A DNA stretch of 5,447 nucleotides, taken from the NCBI GenBank assembly GCA_938016505.1, contig CALLWN010000354.1:1-5447 (forward strand), given 5' to 3'. The stretch is from an uncultured Sphingomonadaceae bacterium (lineage in GTDB: Bacteria > Pseudomonadota > Alphaproteobacteria > Sphingomonadales > Sphingomonadaceae). The notes below the pieces were generated by a model. It was not told where the DNA came from. It saw nothing but the letters and a program-made list of their open reading frames with translations, and did not search any database. Below, one piece after another: positions 1-5,446 of this stretch. Within the stretch, counting starts at the first letter, position 1. The number at the start of each line of letters is the position of its first letter. Position numbers and translations under genes: made by a program.

Positions 1-1178
1 CTGTTCGAGCCGATGAAGGCGCCCGCGCCGATCCGGGTCGCGAACTTGCCAAACCCGTCATAGTTGCAGGTGATGGTGCCGGCGCCGATGTTGGCGCCAG
101 CCCCAACCTCGGCATCGCCCAGATAGGTCAGGTGGTTCGCCTTGGCGCCCGGCCCGAGCCGCGTCTTCTTGGTCTCGACGAAGTTGCCGACCCGGGCGCC
201 CGCCTCGAGCACCGTCCCGGGTCTCAGCCGCGCGAACGGCCCGACCGAGCAGTCATCCCCCAGCTGCGCCCCCTCGAGATGCGAATGGGCATGGACGACG
301 ACCCTGTCGCCAAGCACCACACCGGGGCCGAACACCACGAACGGCTCGACCAGGCAATCCCGGCCGAAACGGGTGTCATGGGCAAGGAACACGGTCTCCG
401 GCGCGACGAAGGTGACGCCGGCCTCCATCGCCTCGGCCCGCCGACGGGCCTGGAAGGCAGCTTCGGCACGGGCGAGATCGGCCCGGCTGTTCACACCGAG
501 CAACTCGGCTTCTCCGGCCTCGATGACCATCGCCCCCAGCCCCTCGTCCCTGGCCAGCATCACGATGTCGGGCAGATAATATTCGCCTGCGGCATTGGCG
601 TTGCCAACCCGGGCGAGCAGCCGCCACAGCTGCTTGCCCAGGACCGCCATCAGCCCGGCATTGCACAGCGGCACGGCAAGCTCGTCTTCGGTCGCGTCCC
701 TCGCTTCCACCATCTTCGCGATTCGCCCCGCGCCATCGGCGAGGATCCGGCCATAGGCGCCCGCGACCGCAGGCCGGAAGCCGAGCACCGCGATCGGCGA
801 CTCCGGGGTGAGCGCCGCAACCAGCCGCGCCAGGGTCCCGGCCCGCACCAGCGGCACGTCGCCGAACAGGATCAGGACCGGCCCGTCATGCCCGGCAAGC
901 GCGGTTTCGGCCTGGAGCACGGCATGCCCCGTGCCGAGCTGCGGCTCCTGCACGACGAGTGCCGCACCCACCGGGCCGATCACCGCCTCGACCTGCGCAG
1001 CGCGGTCGCCCACCACGACCACCACCCGCTCCGGGGCGAGCGCAGCCACCGTGTCGAGGAGGTGGAGCAGCATCGGCCGGCCGCCGATCGGGTGCAGCAC
1101 CTTGTGCGTGTCGGAGCGCATCCGCGTGCCCTTGCCGGCCGCCAGGACGATCACGGCAGGGGTAGAGCCAGTTGGCAT
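1..1178 (-). CDS. glmU: GlmU, bifunctional UDP-GlcNAc pyrophosphorylase / glucosamine-1-phosphate acetyltransferase (C-terminus cut by window edge)
   Basis: This cytoplasmic enzyme acetylates glucosamine-1-phosphate and then uridylylates it, giving UDP-GlcNAc for peptidoglycan and lipid A. I translated the minus strand by hand: the frame is open for 392 codons from the ATG at 1178 to the window edge. The N-terminal nucleotidyltransferase domain has LAAGKGTRM (residues 12-20), the GDVPL metal site (D107), AYGRI near 150, NAAGEYYLPD and GVNSR (N230). The C-terminal left-handed beta-helix carries the acetyltransferase residues R319, K337, H349, Y352, N363 and K378, in HLTYLGDAE and NIGAGTITCNYDG; these correspond to E. 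coli R333, K351, H363, Y366, N377 and K392. E. coli GlmU has 456 residues, so about 50-60 are missing here. The start places the G-loop nine residues after the expected N-terminus, and an AGGGG ribosome binding site lies 6 bases upstream. It is divergent from gph. Identification is very secure. Confidence 0.97.
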   Translation of the reverse strand, partial: MPTGSTPAVIVLAAGKGTRMRSDTHKVLHPIGGRPMLLHLLDTVAALAPERVVVVVGDRAAQVEAVIGPVGAALVVQEPQLGTGHAVLQAETALAGHDGPVLILFGDVPLVRAGTLARLVAALTPESPIAVLGFRPAVAGAYGRILADGAGRIAKMVEARDATEDELAVPLCNAGLMAVLGKQLWRLLARVGNANAAGEYYLPDIVMLARDEGLGAMVIEAGEAELLGVNSRADLARAEAAFQARRRAEAMEAGVTFVAPETVFLAHDTRFGRDCLVEPFVVFGPGVVLGDRVVVHAHSHLEGAQLGDDCSVGPFARLRPGTVLEAGARVGNFVETKKTRLGPGAKANHLTYLGDAEVGAGANIGAGTITCNYDGFGKFATRIGAGAFIGSN

Positions 1179-1271
1179 GGGAAGCCCCTGCCACAGCGGC
1201 CAGCCGCTTTCCACTCCCGCCTGCGTGGCGCAGGGCTTTCCTTCGCCGCGCGGCTCCGCCACGAACCGGCC
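1179..1271. promoter_or_regulatory. Divergent intergenic region glmU / gph
   Basis: These 93 bases separate two divergently transcribed genes, so they should hold at least the promoter of glmU and that of gph. I cannot point to convincing -35/-10 boxes on either strand. Visible structure is a short perfect palindrome, CCTGCG-TGG-CGCAGG (1220-1234), between two direct copies of GCTTTCC (1206-1212 and 1235-1241). The arrangement could be an operator, but short repeats are common at this base composition. No Shine-Dalgarno sequence is evident before the gph ATG. Confidence 0.4.
1185..1189 (-). promoter_or_regulatory. Ribosome binding site of glmU
   Basis: Read on the minus strand this is AGGGG, followed by a 6-base spacer to the ATG at 1178. 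It is one of the clearer Shine-Dalgarno sequences in the window and supports the chosen glmU start. Confidence 0.6.
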
Positions 1272-1991
1272 ATGCCTGCGCGCCCCCTCCCCGTCACCGT
1301 CGCCTTCGACCTCGATGGCACCCTCGTCGACACCGCGCCCGACCTGACCGCCGCGCTCAACCATGCTCTGGCATGCCTCGGCAGGCCGCCGGTCGAAGCG
1401 GAGTCGGTGCGCACCATGGTTGGGCAGGGTGCCCGTCGCCTGCTCGAGCAAGCTCTCACCGCAACCGGCCCGGCCGATGCTGTCGAGGCCATGGTCGAGA
1501 CCGGCCTCCCCCATTTCCTCGCTCACTATCGCGCCAATATCGCTGCTGCGAGCCGGCCCTTCCCCGGCGCGCAAGAGGCGCTCGCGAGGCTCGCGGCGCA
1601 GGGGTGCCGCCTTGCCCTGTGCACCAACAAGCCGGAGGCCCTCACCCATGCGCTGCTTGACGCCCTCGGCTGGCGTGGCCGGTTCGCCGCGGTGGTCGGC
1701 GCCGACTCGCGGCCCTGGCGCAAGCCGGACCCCCGCCACCTTCTCGACACCATCGCCGGCGCTGGCGGAACTCCGGAAGGGGCGGCCTATGTGGGCGACT
1801 CCCCGACCGACGCCGCAACGGCGAGGGCCGCCGGCGTGCCCTTCATCCTCGTCACCTTCGGCTATTGCGACGTGCCCCACGCCAGCCTTCCGGCGTCGGC
1901 CCGGATCGACCGGTTCGCCGAACTCGAGCGCGCGCTCGCCAACATTCAATCGGGCATTCAATCGGGGTTCACGGCCCCGGCAGCAGGCTGA
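1272..1991 (+). CDS. gph: HAD-superfamily phosphatase, phosphoglycolate phosphatase (Gph) type
   Basis: This is a 239-residue cytoplasmic hydrolase. The family removes phosphate from small molecules; the classic substrate is 2-phosphoglycolate, a by-product of oxidative DNA damage repair and oxygenase reactions. All four HAD motifs are present: FDLDGTLVDT (nucleophile D13, acid D15), ALCTNKP (T118), RKPDP (K151) and GDSPTD (D176, D180). The insert between motifs I and II forms the alpha-helical cap of subfamily IA, and length is normal. The same frame stays open far upstream, antisense to glmU, but the ATG at 1272 is the first family-consistent start, 11 residues before FDLDGT. It has no clear ribosome binding site. 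lolA starts 5 bases after the stop, so they are probably cotranscribed. The C-terminus carries a tandem repeat, IQSGIQSG (residues 225-232). The fold is certain; the substrate is inferred, since related HAD enzymes act on other sugar or nucleotide phosphates. Confidence 0.87.
   Translation: MPARPLPVTVAFDLDGTLVDTAPDLTAALNHALACLGRPPVEAESVRTMVGQGARRLLEQALTATGPADAVEAMVETGLPHFLAHYRANIAAASRPFPGAQEALARLAAQGCRLALCTNKPEALTHALLDALGWRGRFAAVVGADSRPWRKPDPRHLLDTIAGAGGTPEGAAYVGDSPTDAATARAAGVPFILVTFGYCDVPHASLPASARIDRFAELERALANIQSGIQSGFTAPAAG
1943..1966 (+). repeat. 12-bp perfect tandem duplication in the 3' end of gph
   Basis: The unit CATTCAATCGGG occurs twice back to back (1943-1954 and 1955-1966). Because 12 is a multiple of three, the reading frame is kept and the protein gains a duplicated IQSG (residues 225-232). 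It lies after the last catalytic motif, close to the C-terminus, so it is probably tolerated. The unit is noticeably AT-richer than the surrounding gene. Confidence 0.9.
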
Positions 1992-1996
1992 AGCGC

Positions 1997-2653
1997 ATGA
2001 TCGCCCCTGCCCTCCGGCGGTTGGCGCTCGGCGCATTCGCGTCCGGCGCGCTGGCCATCGCCGGGATCGCCCTCCCCCACCCGGCAGCGGCAGCGACCAC
2101 GCTCGGCGAGGTCGAGCGCGCACTCGCCGCCACCCGCACCATGACCGCCCGCTTTCGCCAGACCGCGCAGGACGGCAGCGTGGCAACCGGCACGCTCACG
2201 CTGAAGCGCCCGGGGCGGATCCGGTTCGATTATGGTCCAGGCGCAACCTTCCTCGTCGTCGCCGACGGCCAGCGCCTGTCCTTCATCGACTACCAGGTCG
2301 CCCAGGTTTCGCAGTGGCCGGTCCGGCAGACGCCGCTCGGCGTGCTGCTCGACCCCGGCGCCGACCTCTCCCGAGTCGCAAAGGTCGTCCCCGACGCCGA
2401 CTCCCCGCTTCCCGGGACCGTCACGGTGGAGGCGCAGGACCCGAAGCGCCCCGATCTCGGGCGCATCCGGTTCTTCCTGGTGCCCGACAGGGCCGCGCCC
2501 GGGGGCCTGCGCCTCACCGGCTGGCGCGTGATCGACGGCCAGAACAACCTGACCGTGGTCGAACTCTCTGATGTCCGGTGGAATGTCGAAGTCGCCGACA
2601 CGCAGTTCCGGTTTCGGGACCCGCGCCGCAAGGCCATGCGTCCGGGCAGCTGA
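1997..2653 (+). CDS. lolA: LolA family outer-membrane lipoprotein carrier protein
   Basis: LolA is the periplasmic chaperone that takes mature lipoproteins from the inner-membrane LolCDE transporter and carries them to the outer membrane. The 218-residue product begins with a Sec signal peptide: MIAPALRR, a hydrophobic stretch (about residues 9-26) and HPAAAA, with likely cleavage near residues 32-34. There is no lipobox cysteine, as expected for a soluble periplasmic protein. The mature part shows family features: TARFRQTAQDGS (about 50-61), GTLTLKRPGRIRFDYGPGA (65-83), VADGQRLSFID (88-98) and QTPLGVLLDP (111-120), followed by beta-strands forming the open barrel. Length is typical. It starts 5 bases after the gph stop, so it is probably translated from the same mRNA; only a weak CAGG precedes the ATG. 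No LolB is visible, which is usual for alphaproteobacteria. The family call is strong. Confidence 0.93.
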   Translation: MIAPALRRLALGAFASGALAIAGIALPHPAAAATTLGEVERALAATRTMTARFRQTAQDGSVATGTLTLKRPGRIRFDYGPGATFLVVADGQRLSFIDYQVAQVSQWPVRQTPLGVLLDPGADLSRVAKVVPDADSPLPGTVTVEAQDPKRPDLGRIRFFLVPDRAAPGGLRLTGWRVIDGQNNLTVVELSDVRWNVEVADTQFRFRDPRRKAMRPGS

Positions 2654-2840
2654 GTCCCGGATCGTCCATTCCGAACGGACACGGACCAGCCTTTCCGGCA
2701 AACAAGGCTTGATTGCGAACCGCCAATCCGGCAACCTTCGACCGTTCACCGTCTGGAAAGGCTTCGGTTGCTAGATGGGGAACAGGAGAGACGCCGCCGG
2801 GATTTGCCCCCTGTTGCCCGGCCCCTCTCTCCCTTGCGTG

Positions 2841-2897
2841 ACGAACGCATAAAGGCCCCTGCTCCATGCCCCCGGAGCAGGGGCCGATGCGTTTCGT
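2841..2897 (+). terminator. Long two-tier hairpin, possible terminator of gph-lolA
   Basis: The upper stem is a perfect 12-bp pairing of GGCCCCTGCTCC (2854-2865) with GGAGCAGGGGCC (2874-2885), closed by an 8-base loop. Below a small internal loop (AAA opposite G), ACGAACGCAT (2841-2850) pairs with ATGCGTTTCGT (2887-2897) with one bulged T. About 22 base pairs in total are far beyond chance. Its place between lolA and xth fits transcription termination. However, the plus strand lacks a U-tract after the stem; the minus strand has only CTTTATG after the upper stem. It could instead be a leader structure, an RNA-stabilising element or part of a small RNA. The structure is certain, the role is not. 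Confidence 0.45.
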
Positions 2898-2908
2898 GAC
2901 CGGGCCTT

Positions 2909-2922
2909 GCCGGCGCGCCGGC
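2909..2922. repeat. 14-bp perfect GC palindrome upstream of xth
   Basis: GCCGGCGCGCCGGC is its own reverse complement. It lies 35 bases before the xth ATG, where an operator or leader hairpin could sit. Given the very GC-rich background it may be a chance palindrome. Confidence 0.5.
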
Positions 2923-2957
2923 TTGCGCGAGCAGGCTGTCCGCTCCAATGGGCAGCG

Positions 2958-3746
2958 ATGCCGCTCACCATCGCCAGCCTCAACATCAACAGCGTGCGCG
3001 CCCGCCCGCACATCGTCGAGCAGCTGGTCGCGGCCCGCCCGGTCGACATCCTGTGCCTGCAGGAGACCAAGTGCGCCGACGCCGAGTTCCCCCGCGCGCT
3101 CTTCGAGAGGCTCGGCTTGCGCCACCTCCACCTCCACGGCCAGCGCATGCATCACGGGGTCGCCATCGCCTCGCGCGTGCCGCTTGCCCCCGTTGCCCGC
3201 CACGACTGGCAGGCCAACGGCGAAGCGCGCCACATCGCCGTCCGGCTGCAATCGGGGATCGTCCTTCACAATGTCTATGTGCCCGCGGGCGGCGACATCC
3301 CGGACCGCGAGGCCAACCCGAAGTTCGGCCAGAAGCTCGATTTTCTCGCCCGCATGACCGACTGGTCCGGCGCCAGCACCGAGCCCGCGATCCTCGTCGG
3401 CGACCTGAACATCGCCCCCCTGCCGGAAGATGTCTGGGACCATCGCGCCCTCCTCGACGTGGTCTCGCACACCCCCGTCGAGGTCGAGGCGCTCGGCCAC
3501 CTCCAGGCGAGCCATGGCTGGTGCGACCTGGGCCGCCGCTTCGTCCCGCCGCCACAGCGGCTCTACAGCTGGTGGAGCTACCGCGCCCGCGACTGGGACG
3601 CGTCTGACCGCGGCCGCCGGCTTGACCACATCTGGTGCTCGCCCGCGCTGGTCGACAGCAGCCGCAGCGTCGAGACCCTGCGCGCGGCACGCGGCTGGCC
3701 GAAACCCTCCGACCATGTCCCGCTCATCGCCACATTCGACCTGTGA
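2958..3746 (+). CDS. xth: Exodeoxyribonuclease III (Xth / ExoA type AP endonuclease)
   Basis: This cytoplasmic base-excision-repair enzyme cleaves DNA 5' to abasic sites and removes 3'-blocking groups; the family also has 3'-5' exonuclease activity on double-stranded DNA. The 262-residue protein belongs to the endonuclease/exonuclease/phosphatase fold and has every expected motif: SLNINSVRAR (N9, N11), LQETK (metal ligand E36), NVYVPAGGD (Y107), GDLNIAP (catalytic D149, N151), YSWWSYR (203-209), RLDHIW (D223) and SDHVPL (D252, catalytic H253). Length matches the family (about 255-270). The ATG at 2958 gives the standard N-terminus; the frame also opens upstream at a TTG (2907), which would add 17 residues unlike the family, so I reject that start. 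GGGCAG just upstream is a weak ribosome binding site. The gene leads a three-gene cluster, and its stop overlaps the ribA start (GTGA). Confidence 0.96.
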   Translation: MPLTIASLNINSVRARPHIVEQLVAARPVDILCLQETKCADAEFPRALFERLGLRHLHLHGQRMHHGVAIASRVPLAPVARHDWQANGEARHIAVRLQSGIVLHNVYVPAGGDIPDREANPKFGQKLDFLARMTDWSGASTEPAILVGDLNIAPLPEDVWDHRALLDVVSHTPVEVEALGHLQASHGWCDLGRRFVPPPQRLYSWWSYRARDWDASDRGRRLDHIWCSPALVDSSRSVETLRAARGWPKPSDHVPLIATFDL

Positions 3747-4816
3747 CCAGCCCCGGAAGCGATCTCGCCCTCGCCCGCGCCGTCGATGACCTGCGCCGCG
3801 GGGTCGCGATCCGCGTGACCGATACCGGCGCCGCGCTCCACGTCCTCCCGGCCGAACTCGCCACCCCCGAGACACTGGCGACGCTCGAGGCCAATGGCCC
3901 GGCCGATCTCCTCCTCACCCCGGAGCGGGCAGCAACGCTCCACATCACCAACCAGCGCGCGGCAGCCGGGGCCCGCGCCGTCCTCGTCACCCGCATGCCC
4001 TGGCTCGACCTCGTCTCCAGCATGGCCGCCGCCGATCCGGCCGAAGACCTCTCGGTCCCGCTCAAGGGGCCGTTTCCGACCCGGGAGCCGGGCCGGCACG
4101 TCGCGGCCGCCGAGGCTGCGCTGGCGCTTCTCAAGCGCGCCGCGTTGCTGCCGGCGGCCTTCGTCGTTGCCGATGCCCCGCCCCAGCCCGGGATGCTCAC
4201 GGTCGAGGCCCTGGCAGCCCTGGCGTGGCGCCGGGCGCCCAGGCTGCGCATTGTCAGCCGGGCCCGGCTTCCGCTTGCCGCAGCGGAGGCGTGCCAGGTC
4301 ATCGCCTTCCGCCCCACCGACGGCGGCCCCGAGCATCTTGCGCTCGTCATCGGCACGCCCGGCCCGGTGCCGCTGGTCCGGCTCCACAGCGCCTGCCTCA
4401 CCGGCGATGTGCTCGGCAGCCTCAAGTGCGACTGTGGACCCCAGCTCCACGCCGCGGTCGCTGCGATCGCAAGGGAAGGCGGGATCCTCCTCTACCTCCA
4501 GCAGGAGGGGCGCGGCATCGGCCTCATGAACAAGCTTCGCGCCTACGCCCTGCAGGATCAGGGTCATGACACGGTCGACGCCAACCTCCGGCTCGGGTTC
4601 GAGGCCGAGGAGCGCGACTTCGACCTCGCCGCTGCCATGCTGCGCGCCCTCGGGGTGGCGAGGATCCGCCTTCTCACCAACAACCCCGCCAAGACCGGCG
4701 CGCTCGAGGCCGAGGGCATCATCATTGTCGAGCGCGTGCCGCTGGTGCTGCCACCAAATCCGCACAACGCCGCCTATCTCGAGACCAAGCGGCGCCGCCA
4801 GGGCCACCAGCTGTGA
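3743..4816 (+). CDS. ribA: GTP cyclohydrolase II (RibA) with degenerate RibB-like N-terminal domain
   Basis: RibA opens GTP to 2,5-diamino-6-ribosylamino-4-pyrimidinone 5'-phosphate, the first committed step of riboflavin synthesis. The 357-residue product has two parts. Residues about 173-357 form the RibA domain: RLHSACLTGD...KCDCG with zinc ligands C218, C229 and C231, LQQEGRGIGLMNK, RAYALQDQG (Y268), EERDF (R291, matching the E. coli nucleophile R128) and LTNNPAK. The E. coli proton acceptor D126 aligns with E289. Residues about 8-170 resemble RibB (DHBP synthase), for example RAVDDLRRGVAIRV and PAELATPETL, but the acidic DDEDRENEGD metal and substrate motif is absent, so that domain is probably inactive. 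E. coli RibA has only 196 residues. The GTG at 3743 is chosen because it overlaps the xth stop in GTGA, typical of translational coupling; the frame continues upstream inside xth without homology. No FMN riboswitch is visible. Confidence 0.94.
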   Translation: MTSPGSDLALARAVDDLRRGVAIRVTDTGAALHVLPAELATPETLATLEANGPADLLLTPERAATLHITNQRAAAGARAVLVTRMPWLDLVSSMAAADPAEDLSVPLKGPFPTREPGRHVAAAEAALALLKRAALLPAAFVVADAPPQPGMLTVEALAALAWRRAPRLRIVSRARLPLAAAEACQVIAFRPTDGGPEHLALVIGTPGPVPLVRLHSACLTGDVLGSLKCDCGPQLHAAVAAIAREGGILLYLQQEGRGIGLMNKLRAYALQDQGHDTVDANLRLGFEAEERDFDLAAAMLRALGVARIRLLTNNPAKTGALEAEGIIIVERVPLVLPPNPHNAAYLETKRRRQGHQL

Positions 4817-5334
4817 GGCTGGTCGTCGAAGCGGGGCAGCTGAGGGCAGGTGACGCAACCGCGCCCGTGGCGGCCGCGCCCGTGAGCCTTGGTCGCGGCG
4901 GGATCGTGCCGGCGTCGGCCAAGCGCGAGGGCGATGGCGCGACGCCTGCGGCACGGCTGCCGCTGCGCAGCGTGCTGCTGCGGCCAGACCGGGTTCCGCC
5001 GCTCGCGCTGCGGCTGCCATGGCGCTGGCTGCGGCCCGCCGATGGCTGGAGCGACGCGCCCGACGACCCGGCCTACAACCGCCCCGTCATCCATCCCCAC
5101 CCCTTCCGCGCCGAACGGCTGTGGCGCGACGACCCTCTCTACGACATCATCGTCGTGCTCGGCTGGAACGATGCGCCCGTCATCCCCGGCCGCGGCAGCG
5201 CCATCTTCTGGCACGTCGCAAGGGCCGATGGCGCGCCGACCGAGGGCTGCCTTGCAACGGCACGCGACACGCTGGTTTCGCTGCTGCCCCGCCTCGTACC
5301 CGGCGCCACGCTCGAGGTCGTGCCCCCGGCTTGA
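4813..5334 (+). CDS. L,D-transpeptidase (YkuD) family protein, small variant
   Basis: The 173-residue product resembles the YkuD/ErfK family, whose members use a cysteine to make 3-3 cross-links in peptidoglycan or attach proteins to it. Visible landmarks are [10 protein letters not shown] near the start, [21 protein letters not shown] (about 25-45), [12 protein letters not shown] (109-120) and the active-site block [23 protein letters not shown], with probable catalytic H134 and C146 eleven residues apart. The canonical block reads S-H-G-C-x-R; here it is T-E-G-C-L-A, as I recall from a compact proteobacterial branch. No signal peptide, membrane segment or lipobox is visible, which is odd for a periplasmic enzyme. 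The GTG at 4813 overlaps the ribA stop (GTGA), with CAGGGC about 9 bases upstream as a possible ribosome binding site. It is probably the last gene of the xth-ribA cluster. The family call is good; the actual reaction and location are inferred. Confidence 0.8.
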   Translation: MRLVVEAGQLRAGDATAPVAAAPVSLGRGGIVPASAKREGDGATPAARLPLRSVLLRPDRVPPLALRLPWRWLRPADGWSDAPDDPAYNRPVIHPHPFRAERLWRDDPLYDIIVVLGWNDAPVIPGRGSAIFWHVARADGAPTEGCLATARDTLVSLLPRLVPGATLEVVPPA

Positions 5335-5359
5335 CTTCCCGTCCCCGAATGCCCATCCG
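5331..5359 (+). promoter_or_regulatory. Probable promoter of tRNA-Arg
   Basis: TTGACT (5331-5336), preceded by C, matches the alphaproteobacterial -35 consensus CTTGAC. A 17-base spacer leads to CATCCG (5354-5359), a poor -10 match, and the mature tRNA begins 11 bases later. The -35 box overlaps the stop codon of the preceding gene. The strong -35 and the correct distance support it; the weak -10 keeps confidence moderate. Confidence 0.45.
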
Positions 5360-5369
5360 CCCGGCCAAC

Positions 5370-5446
5370 GCACCCGTAGCTCAGCTGGATAGAGCGTTGC
5401 CCTCCGAAGGCAAAGGTCACACGTTCGAATCGTGTCGGGTGCGCCA
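5370..5446 (+). tRNA. tRNA-Arg(CCG)
   Basis: This is a complete 77-base tRNA on the plus strand. The acceptor stem GCACCCG pairs with CGGGTGC, with discriminator G and an encoded CCA (5444-5446). The D arm is GCTC-AGCTGGATA-GAGC. The anticodon stem TTGCC/GGCAA (5397-5401, 5409-5413) encloses the loop CTCCGAA with anticodon CCG at 5404-5406, which reads the arginine codon CGG, frequent in this GC-rich genome. The T arm ACACG-TTCGAAT-CGTGT is perfect. All pairings are Watson-Crick in these stems and there is no intron. It follows the L,D-transpeptidase-family gene by 35 bases. Confidence 0.98.

Larger units (their letters stand above)
2654..2957. other. 304-base intergenic region lolA - xth with several inverted repeats
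   Basis: I see no convincing gene here. Open frames that cross it are extensions of frames overlapping lolA or xth, and none has a recognisable protein. Structure is plentiful. AGCCTTTCC (2688-2696) pairs with GGAAAGGCT (2755-2763). GGGGAACAGG (2777-2786) pairs with CCTGTTGCCC (2810-2819) with one mismatch. GGAGAGA (2785-2791) pairs with TCTCTCC (2826-2832). A long hairpin follows at 2841-2897 and a palindrome at 2909-2922. The region probably ends the gph-lolA transcript and carries the xth promoter, but I cannot place -35/-10 boxes. The first part (about 2670-2775) is less GC-rich than the coding sequence around it. Confidence 0.6.

Noticed and set aside
132..1271. An upstream extension of the gph frame giving a 619-residue protein
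   Set aside because: This part is antisense to glmU, which is intact with all catalytic residues; the HAD domain begins normally at the ATG at 1272.
1363..2571. A 402-codon plus-strand frame overlapping gph and lolA
   Set aside because: It is out of frame with both well-supported genes and is Arg/Pro/Ser-rich with no recognisable domain.
2907..2957. Extension of xth to a TTG start at 2907
   Set aside because: The extra 17 residues do not resemble exonuclease III N-termini, and they would run through the palindrome at 2909-2922; MPLTIASLNIN is the expected start.
2654..2957. FMN riboswitch controlling the ribA cluster
   Set aside because: I could not recognise the conserved RFN-element sequence blocks, and ribA is the second gene, separated from this region by xth.
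2514..3875. A 453-codon open frame on the minus strand
   Set aside because: It is antisense to the end of lolA and all of xth, with low-complexity Arg/Gly/Ala-rich sequence and no family motif. Very GC-rich genomes have few stop codons in antisense frames.
3578..5020. A 480-codon open frame on the minus strand
   Set aside because: It lies antisense to ribA and parts of both neighbours, whose motifs are unmistakable on the plus strand; composition is typical of a GC-rich shadow.
5370..5446. tRNA-Arg as the attachment site of an integrated element
   Set aside because: The tRNA is intact, but the window ends one base after it, so no integrase or duplicated tRNA 3' end can be seen.
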